This document shows positions 56,510-64,000 of a DNA stretch of 64,000 nucleotides, piece after piece. The stretch spans positions 16,362,138 through 16,426,137 of the forward strand of contig OY783196.1 in NCBI GenBank assembly GCA_963678675.1, in the 5' to 3' direction. The notes beneath the pieces are model-generated. The model was not told the DNA's origin, searched no databases, and worked only from the letters and a program-made list of their open reading frames with translations. A program made the translations under genes and the position numbers. The DNA is from Xiphydria camelus. Its lineage: Eukaryota > Arthropoda > Insecta > Hymenoptera > Xiphydriidae. Position 1 is the stretch's first letter; each line of letters opens with the position of its first letter.

Positions 56510-57382
56510 CTAAAGATTATTACTTTCCTTGTTCGCTACGACAACAATGTCGTCCGCATACGCCACTGAGCAGAACTTCAATCTTCCCACCACTAGCCCC
56601 CCGCTCTGTTCCTTCAGTAATTCATCTTCGATATCAGCGATAAGAACCGTAAAGAGTGTCGGACTGAGCACGCATCCTTGCCGCACCCCTTTGCTTGTCC
56701 AAAATTCTTCCGTTGTCTCCTCCTCTATTCTTACCACGTTGCTTATTTCCTCATAAATTCCATTTACTCTTTCAATTAAACCTTTTCTTATCCCTCTTTT
56801 CCTCATCGTCTCCCACAGTAGCCCCCTGTCTACCCCATCAAACGCGGCCTTTAGGTCAACAAAGAACGTAGCCACTTTTCCTCCCCTTTTTCCCAATTCC
56901 CGCTCTACCACATGTTGGAGGACGTATACGTTGTCAAGCGTACCCCTTTCCTTCCTAAATCCAGCTTACGTGTCCGGCAGGCTCCCTTTATCCTCTATTT
57001 CTTTCACTGGCCTTTTATTTAATATCCCAGCGTATATTTTATAGGCCACGCTCAGCAAAGATATTCCAATATAATTTTCCGCCTTCTCTCTATCGCCCTT
57101 CTTATGAATAGGCACACTTATTCCCTTTCTCCATTTCATCAGGAACCCATCCACCTTCCATACCCTTCTTATCAGTTCCTCTAATCTTCTTCTCATGTTT
57201 CTCTCGCAGTATCTCCATGCCCCCCCAGGAATTCCATCACCTCGTGCTGCTTTATTCTTCTTCAATCGCTTTATTTGCGCTTCTATTTCATCTTCCTCTA
57301 TATCTGCTTCTTCTTCCTCTTCCTCTATAGGTTCCCTTCGATCTCCCTCCCGCTTCTCTTGGGCCCCTTCCAGTACCGCCAT
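56510..57382 (-). pseudogene. LINE reverse transcriptase
   Basis: Frame 56966-57382 reads KNKAARGDGIPGGAW, VPIHKKGDREKAENY and ISLLSVAYKIYAGIL, the first RT blocks. A stop and frameshift near 56965 separate it from 56510-56911, which has FFVDLKAAFDGVDR (catalytic Asp), GVRQGCVLSPTLFTVLI and the AYADDIVVV active site. Most catalytic motifs survive in pieces; the protein does not. Confidence 0.85.
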
Positions 57383-57683
57383 GAAGTGGTCCCTGCATGA
57401 AGGTCTATGCCTTCTGCTGCTTCCTCCTTCTCCCCCTTTATTCCGTACACCTCCCTAACCCCAGTTAAAATCCCGCCTTTTTTGCTCTTCCTTTCTTCCA
57501 TTCTCTTCTTGCGTTTTGATGCCTCCAGATATAGCCCTTTGGTATATATAACCATTCTTTAATTCTTTCCCACCTTTCCTCCTCCACCCATGTTTCTACC
57601 AGGCCCAAAGAATCAAATTCACCCACGAAATTCCAGAAGTCCCTATCTTTCCTAGTCAGCCCCGTCACATTCCAAAATAACAT
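57325..57683 (-). pseudogene. LINE endonuclease fragment, internally deleted
   Basis: The minus strand reads LFWNVTGLTRKDRDFWNFV and LVETWVEEERW, the start of an APE-type endonuclease with its catalytic ETW motif. After about 70 residues it jumps to linker DNA before RT (HFMAVLEGAQ). The remaining endonuclease, more than 100 residues, is absent. Confidence 0.7.
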
Positions 57684-57784
57684 TTTCTTTCTTCCCGTTG
57701 ATTGCCTATTTCTGCTTACCTCCTCTAATTACTTGGGCTGACTGCCTGACGAAAAATCCAATAACCTTCCGCTTCTCAACTTTC

Positions 57785-58492
57785 CTACTCTTTCCACTCG
57801 AACCACTTGCCATCCAATACCAATCTTTGATATCCGACTCTTACCTCTTTTCCTTTCCTTTTCTCTTCCGCTGCCACACGCCTAATCCTTCGTTGGGTAT
57901 CTCTTTCTTCCCACGTAAGATCCTGATCTATGTGGACCTCCGATCCTTTCAATTTATTCTTGCTTCTCATAACCGTTACCTTATCCTCCCAACTATTACA
58001 CTTCACAATTATCATCTTCTGGCCCACTCTTCCTCCCTCTCTTGCCCAATCTAACTTACACCGTACCATCAGCTTCGCCGACATCAGTCGCTCTACCCCC
58101 TCCCCGACTCTTCCTCCTTTTGCACTCAGACCTTTGATTATTATGTTATTTCTTCTTTCTCTTCTCTTCTCATTCTCCATCTCTCTTTTAAGTCTTTACA
58201 AATCTTCTCTTTCCTTCCTTGGACTCTTTTCCAAATATTTCTCGACCCTATCTCTCACTTCTTCAAGTTGTTTCTGAATATCCTCTTCCCACTGATGAAC
58301 TTTTCGCTCTTCCTCTACCCATCTCTGTTCAATTTTTCCTTCCATTCTCTCTATTCGCTCATGTATTTCTCTTCTCTCGGTTTTCCAATCTTCGTCTCTT
58401 CGCTTCAACTCTCTTTTTATCTCATTCAATTCCTCTTTTGTTTGTTCTCTTGCCTTCCTCGTCTCCTCCATAAGTACCTTTAACAACACCAT
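57785..58492 (-). pseudogene. LINE ORF1-like protein
   Basis: Frame 58196-58492 is an almost continuous charged coiled coil (EIKRELKRRDEDW..., KVHQWEEDIQKQLEEV). Frame 57785-58180 has RRNNIIIKGL, then a VKCNSWEDKVTVM segment, like the RNA-recognition domain of L1-type ORF1 proteins. A frameshift near 58190 separates them. The role would be RNA binding and trimerisation. Confidence 0.6.
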
Positions 58493-59129
58493 TACCTCCG
58501 CGACGCCTTCCTCATTCTTCCCAGTTGTCCCTCTTGTCTCCCTTAACTGGAAGAGTTAACCGGAAGGGTCGTGTCTTCTTCTCCTCCGTCTTTTTGTTTC
58601 CCTTCTCGCAAACGTATTTATCCAACCCCCCTCTACCGGATTTTAATTGCCTCTCCGCCTTTGATGGCAGTCCTACTTTTGATTTTCCCGCTTCCTCTTT
58701 TCCTCCCGATTTCGCTCACCCGCGATCCTCCTTATCGAGCATCATTACTCTTTGTTGGATATTTCCTACCTTACCTCTTCATCACTTGACCCCCTACTCT
58801 AACCTCCTAAACTTGCTCTAACCTTTATCTCTCCTCCTTCTGCCTTTCTTCCTCTTCCCTCGCCTCTTCTATTATCTTATCAGCTTCTTACCTATCTTTC
58901 CTTCACGCTTACCTCAATTTTCGGCTTCCCTATACTTATATTCGCTTATTTCTTCGCTTTTCACTCACTCCCTCTCACACTTTAACCGCACGCTTCCTCC
59001 ACCGCTAACCAAGTCCTCTGGTTACGATTAATTATTATGAATATAAATATTAACCATTCGGAACTATATATATTTTATGGAAGGTATTTTGAAATTGAAT
59101 AGTGATATCGTGTTATAGGTTTGACTATA

Positions 59130-60145
59130 GGGTCATTCCATACCAAATCGGACACTTTTTGGAGTAACATTTCGGATTTTGCTCAAATTTGGATATATTG
59201 TAGTCTTTGTCGATGTTTAACCGTATCTCGAAGGATTTTTCAAAATTTTGAAAATTGTTGATTTTACAGCCACTTGAAAAATAACGTTGCTTTTTTTTCA
59301 TTAAATTATAATTATCAAACCGGTTGTCGGTTGAGAATAATCTTTTGGGTACTAAAAGTGAAAGAGTTGAAAAACCAGAGAAAAATTGCATCGATCAAAA
59401 AAAAAATTTTTTTAATAATTTTATTTGCACTTGATTTAAACAAATGACGTATTTTCATAGCTGGCCACTTTTTAAAAATCTGAAAAAAAGCAAGCATATA
59501 CTTTGATATCCTCTCTTTAACGACAAACAAACAAAAATAACGACACTTTAAAATTGACGACACAAAAATTAATTGAAATTGACGCCGCGTCGGAATTGGC
59601 ACGTCGGCCCCGCCACCAGCCACCGGTCGGTGGGTTCGACTGGCTTGGCGACACGCTAGCGGCGGGGCCGACGCGGCGAGGCTGACGCGGCGTCAACTTC
59701 AATTAATTTTTGTGTCATCAATTTTAAAGTATCGTTATTTTTGTTTGTTTGTCGTTAAAGAGAGGATATCAAAGTATATGCTTGCTTTTTTTCAGATTTT
59801 TAAAAAGTGGCCAGCTATTAAAATACGTCATTTGTTTAAATCAATTGCAAATAAAATTATTTAAAAAAGTTTTTTTTTGATCGATGCAATTTTTCTCTGA
59901 TTTTTCAACTCTTTCACTTTTAGTATCCAAAAGATTATTCTCAGCCGACAACCGGTTTGATAATTATAATTTAATGAAAAAAAAGCAGCGTTATTATTCA
60001 AGTGGCTGTAAAATCAACAATTTTCAAAATTTTGAAAAATCCTTCGAGATACGGTTAAACATCGACAAAGACTACAATATATCCAAATTTGAGCAAAATC
60101 CGAAATGTTACTCCAAAAAGTGTCCGATTTGGTATGGAATGACCC
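59130..60145. mobile_element. 1.0-kb palindromic element, copy 2
   Basis: The same element as 21908-22921, flanked by TATA (59126-59129 and 60146-60149). Both copies have 4-bp duplications of different sequence, supporting true transposition. The GC-rich loop is present in the opposite orientation. Confidence 0.88.
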
Positions 60146-60314
60146 TATAGAGATATCTTTAGATTGAAATCCTAGATAGATAAAGATAGATAGATTGGGT
60201 CAGTTGTACTAATCATGAATAACGCCAATCACAGTTTAACTACATAAGAAAGTATAAGGCTAAAACTCGACATAACGCTATTCACAGTAAATATAATTGG
60301 CCCTTAGAGTATTA

Positions 60315-61124
60315 CACAGGCCGACAAATTTCTGACCCAGAAACGGGACCTTGTGTGCCCGAAGGATTTTGATACGCTGAATCCGAATCTGGCTTCAGAT
60401 TTAACCCTATACGTCAGGTTTTCGAGATATCCTAACCTAAAAGTGCGAAAAACACGCTTTTCTGCTAAATTCGGGGTTATGTATCATCGCGAATAAATTT
60501 TTTTTTTTCTAAAAACGGATGACGCCTTTTTAAAGCAGCACTCTTACCCTTTAAAACCATGTCTCCAAATTTTGTATATCATTTTTTTTCATTGAGATAT
60601 CTGATTGAAACTAGATACTTTCGCTATATGAATACAGCATTGGGGTCACATGCAATTTCCTTAACTACCAACAGTAGTTTCAACATTCAACTAGTGAGTA
60701 GTTTCAACATTCAATTATGGTCATATTACATATAGAAAAGACTGATAGGATAATATATCGGTTCATTTGAAAAATTGCATGTGACCCAATGCTGTATTGA
60801 AATAGCGAAAGTACCTAGTTTCAATCATAAATATTTCAATGAAAAAAAAATGATATACAAAATTTGGAGATATGGTTTTAAAGGGTAAGAGTGCTGCTTT
60901 AGAAAGGCGTTATCGGTTTTTAGAAAAAAATTTATTCGCGATGATACATAACCCCGAATTTAGCAGAAAAGCGTGTTTTTCGCACTTTTAGGTTAGGATA
61001 TCTCGAAAACCTGACGTATAGAGTTAATTCTGAGGCCGGATTCGGATTCAGCGTACCAAAATCCTTCGGCCACACAATGTCCTGTTTCTGGGTTAGGACT
61101 TTCGTTAACTTTTGTCGGCCTGTG
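60315..61124. mobile_element. Foldback with cacaggccgac ends
   Basis: Ends cacaggccgacaaa and its near complement, flanked by TTA (60312-60314 and 61125-61127). The arms are about 350 bp. The outer parts of the arms have diverged more than the inner parts. No gene. Confidence 0.8.
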
Positions 61125-61219
61125 TTATTATCACGTAATTTCACTACTCACTTATCACGGTTTACGATCAATCCTTTTAAGATAAACTGATCACTGACCA
61201 TCGGTTATTATAATAATTA

Positions 61220-62291
61220 AAGGGCTCGGGGCAACAAGGGATATAAGCCACATTTTACGCGAAAATGAAATTTCTGCTCTGATGAATTGCTGTAATGCAA
61301 GGCAGAAGCCACAACAAATATTACATACATATTGCAACATATGGCGCCAATAGCCGAGAATGCCGTTGTTGTATATTTATTAAGTTGGTACTTATTTTCA
61401 TATAAGAAGGTTTAAGCCACGCAAGTCATCATGGCCACTGCGACTGGAAGGACGTGCAAATGAAAACAGACTGTTGATAGTAATCGTGATTTCGACTCAG
61501 GTGATTCAGCTAAAGACCGGGATTATGTTGAAACAAGCTCAACTTCTGATGATGAATCCTTCAGCGATTTATCAGTAAGTAAGTTTTATAGTGGCTTATG
61601 CCCTTTATGCAGAAATAAAAATGGCTTATGCCCTTCTATAGAAAAAATAACAGCATGCTGTAATATTAATAAATTAAAATTATTGTTCACTGAAAATTGA
61701 ATCTTTTCTTAAAGTTGAGGTTTACTAGTGAAAATAAATCGGAGTTTGCACTGTGCTATAATCATGTTCTTGCAAAAACAAAGACAATTCTGTAATTTGT
61801 GGCTTGTGACCTTTTTGCATTAAAAATATTTACTAGTCACTGGGTGATTAAAATATTGTTACAGGAGAATGGCAACCAAAATTTTGATACTATTCGTTAA
61901 GTGCTACCCTTCTAATCGTAGAATATAAAACTATGTTTCTTTTATACCAAAATAAAATACCAAATATAAATATTATATATATATATATATAATATAAATA
62001 TAAATATTATATGTATTATTAAACATTATAAATACCAAAAATAGATATTTCTTTTTACTATAAAAAAGTCATGTCACTTGATTTTTAAATAAATGTTTTT
62101 TTCAGGTATGTAAATTATTTTAAAAAATTAAAAATTCACTATCAAAAGCACTCCCTTCAACTGTTTGTACACACTTAAAACAAAATTAGTCCTACTTATT
62201 TTATGATTTCAGGATTTGAATGATATATTCAAACCGAGTTTTCTCAGAATAATGAAAATGTAGCTTATATCCCTTGTTGCCCCGAGCCCTT
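61220..62291 (+). mobile_element. TIR element with possible 5' exon remnant
   Basis: Ends aagggctcggggcaacaagg and its complement, about 36 bp with one or two mismatches. The termini are close copies but the flanks show no exact duplication. The interior is AT-rich and holds the fragment at 61431-61573. Confidence 0.75.
61431..61573 (+). pseudogene. Acidic N-terminal exon fragment
   Basis: The ATG at 61431 opens MATATGRTCK, then a TGA, then the same frame continues with SNRDFDSGDSAKDRDYVE and SSTSDDESFSDLS, ending at a strong donor (gtaagt). Acidic, Ser-rich N-termini with a DxDY motif are common in piggyBac-like and related transposases. No catalytic exon follows within the element. Identity is inference only. 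Confidence 0.4.
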
Positions 62292-62559
62292 CAATTGGTG
62301 ATTAGCCACCTTCACTTTTACCATCAATTTCATGAAAATGGTGAACTTGACAAGTAGCTGCTAATATATTAGAAACTAGTGAGACGCCGCGCCCGAGGCC
62401 ACGATTCGTGACCTTGTATTTGTCAATTACGGCTAAGAAATCGAAAGTATTCCATTGGTTAGCCTGCTTATTCTTATTTTCATTTATCATAAGCAGTTCC
62501 CAGGCTGCACCACGTGGAGGTAGCATTTCGCTATGAATGTGAAAACCGCTTTTTTACTG

Positions 62560-63960
62560 CTTTTAAAAATTGGAAACACGATACGCCGATCGATCTGGCA
62601 ACTGAAACAGCGCTGAGCTCGATAGTATGAGTTAAAACTTTTTTAGATTTAATTATCATCTATCCAAATCTGAAATATAAAATTAAAAAAAATAACGTTA
62701 AAACTCAGATTCTGATATTTAATTTTTAAATTCCATGCTTTAAATTATAATTTCACTCTAAAAAACCAATCGAAATTTTGAACGTCAGATTCGAAATCAG
62801 CGCCACTAAAAACTGACATGTACGCGAAAACCGATCAAAATCAATGTACATTTTAAACATTAAAAAACAGAATCCTGCTTCTGAAGTAATTTAAAAAAAA
62901 TTTCCAAGTTAGATTCTTAATCAGCGCGGTCAAAAACCCCCGAGTACCAAGCGTTACGTTTACGTACACGGCCTCAAAGATTTCGTTACGTACATAGAAG
63001 GACAGTGCTCTTCTTCGGCCTGAACCACCATACAGACGCTGCGACGCACTTCCATTAGGTGGCTGCCTTGCTCGCTCCATCATCGATCGTACAGAGATCG
63101 TCGTATTCATCGCATTCATAATAACATTGGTTTTCGCATTTGTAGCTAAAACTGACATGTACGCAAAAACATCGGCTTCGTCGAAGACTGCCGTCAATTT
63201 TTCTCCGCGTTTCTTTTGAAGCCAGAAGGAACACACATATAATTATTAGATAATAATGTGTAAATTGGGAAACACAATACGCCGTCCAATCTGGCAAGTG
63301 AAACAGCGCTGGGCTCGATACTATGAGTTCAAAACTTGGTAGATTTAATTATCATCTATCCAAATCTGACATATAAAATTTCAAAAAATAAAATTAAAAC
63401 CTTGATTCTGATATTTAATTTTAAAATTCCATGCTTTAAATTCTAATTTCACTCGAAAAACCCACTCGAAATTTTGAACATCAGATTCGAAATCAGCGCA
63501 AATGAACTGACATTTACGCAAAAACCGATCATAATCCATGTACATTTGAAACATTAAAAAACAGAACCCAGCTTCTGAAGTCATTTTCAAAAAATGTCAA
63601 TGTCATTCGTAATCATCGCGATCAAAGATCCCCTAGTACCATTTTTCAATCCTATCTACGCTAAATTAAAAATTCTCTAAAAAAAATTAAACGTCAGAAG
63701 TATTCCGTGGTCGATTTGCTATAGGTATTGATTTCGTCAGAATCCAAAAATTCTTCGAAAAAACGTTATGTATATGCCAATAAAGAATTTCGCTATAAAT
63801 ACGGAAACCGATCAAAACCCACGTGCATTTTAAAGATTAAAAAACATAATACTGCTTCTAAAGTAATTTTCAAACAATTTTAACGTGAGATTAATAATCA
63901 GCGCGGTCAAAAACCCCCGATTACCACATTTCAGCCCGATCTACGATAAATTTGAAATTC
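62560..63960 (+). repeat. Diverged direct repeats, about 390-bp unit
   Basis: 62568-62955 and 63266-63650 align throughout (cgatctggcaactgaaacag / caatctggcaagtgaaacag; ttaattatcatctatccaaa). A third, partial unit is at about 63790-63960 (gcgcggtcaaaaacccccga). Between the first two, 62955-63240 is single-copy and carries a minus-strand frame that I do not recognise. Confidence 0.75.
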
Positions 63961-64000
63961 GGTAAAAAAAAATTTTAACGTAAGAATTTCGAAAAATCAG

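Larger units (their letters stand above)
55473..58990 (-). mobile_element. Degraded non-LTR retrotransposon (LINE)
   Basis: The minus strand is purine-rich and holds, 5' to 3', a coiled-coil ORF1-like frame, an RNA-binding-like frame, part of an endonuclease, the reverse transcriptase and a C-terminal Cys/His segment. The 3' end abuts a (TG)n run (minus sense, 55473-55494). The 5' end is unclear. I would place it in the I/Jockey/R1 assemblage, but not more finely. Confidence 0.8.

Noticed and set aside
62853..63236. 127-codon minus-strand frame, and an overlapping Cys-rich frame at 63055-63297
   Set aside because: I recognise no family. The C-terminal third lies in a dispersed repeat and two registers are open. 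Left uncalled.

Overview
This window looks like transposon-dense heterochromatin or an accessory region from an insect nuclear genome. It is most likely hymenopteran and possibly an ant, which is an inference from the mix of element families. I found no confident host gene, no bacterial gene structure and no CRISPR array. Nearly every protein signature belongs to a mobile element: copia and gypsy LTR retrotransposons, a LINE, a Helitron helicase, PIF/Harbinger and Tc1/mariner-like transposase fragments, and a spliced THAP domain inside a terminal-inverted-repeat element. Much of the remainder is MITEs and foldback (palindromic) elements 55 bp to 2 kb long, many with readable target-site duplications (TA, TTA/TAA, TTAA or another 4-mer).

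Layout. 1-7.4 kb: a foldback element, one arm of a 430-bp GTTGC-rich repeat, and two copies of a 1.28-kb PIF/Harbinger element with TTA target sites, each keeping the same truncated transposase frame. 7.4-12.4 kb: a cluster of foldbacks and mariner-like transposase scraps, repeated in diverged form at 43-44 kb and 50.2-52.6 kb. 12.85-27.58 kb: a nested stack. An old, broken copia (copia B, LTRs about 3.6% different) is split by a DNA transposon with TACCC termini, which holds a MITE, which holds a young copia (copia A, LTRs apparently identical). Two more DNA elements also split copia B. 27.6-34.3 kb: hairpin MITEs of several families, a piggyBac-like MITE and a Helitron-type 3' end. 34.3-36.3 kb: a 2.0-kb palindrome with a PIF-type MITE in one arm. 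36.4-38.3 kb: a broken Helitron helicase and a Helitron-like terminus. 40.0-41.9 kb: a TIR element with a two-exon THAP domain, itself carrying two MITEs. 44.27-48.97 kb: a very young gypsy (322-bp LTRs, one difference, TTAG duplication) with intact gag and a pol broken by one stop, inserted into the arm of a foldback. 49.2-50.2 kb: a foldback packed with nuclear-receptor-type half-sites. 53-55 kb: a 2.0-kb foldback. 55.5-59 kb: a degraded minus-strand LINE. 59.1-62.3 kb: three more inverted-repeat elements. 62.5-64 kb: diverged direct repeats.

How the parts relate. The genes do not form a pathway; they are layers of insertion. LTR divergence agrees with the nesting order: copia B is older than copia A inside it. 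The two youngest elements are copia A and the gypsy. Copia A has lost the C-terminal part of gag including the zinc knuckle, and gypsy has a nonsense codon in reverse transcriptase, so each would probably need help from an intact relative. I did not find a clearly new biological system. The best leads are the gag-deleted but LTR-identical copia A, the receptor-site-rich foldback, the THAP element, the unclassified TACCC element, and the GTTGC inverted repeat pair.
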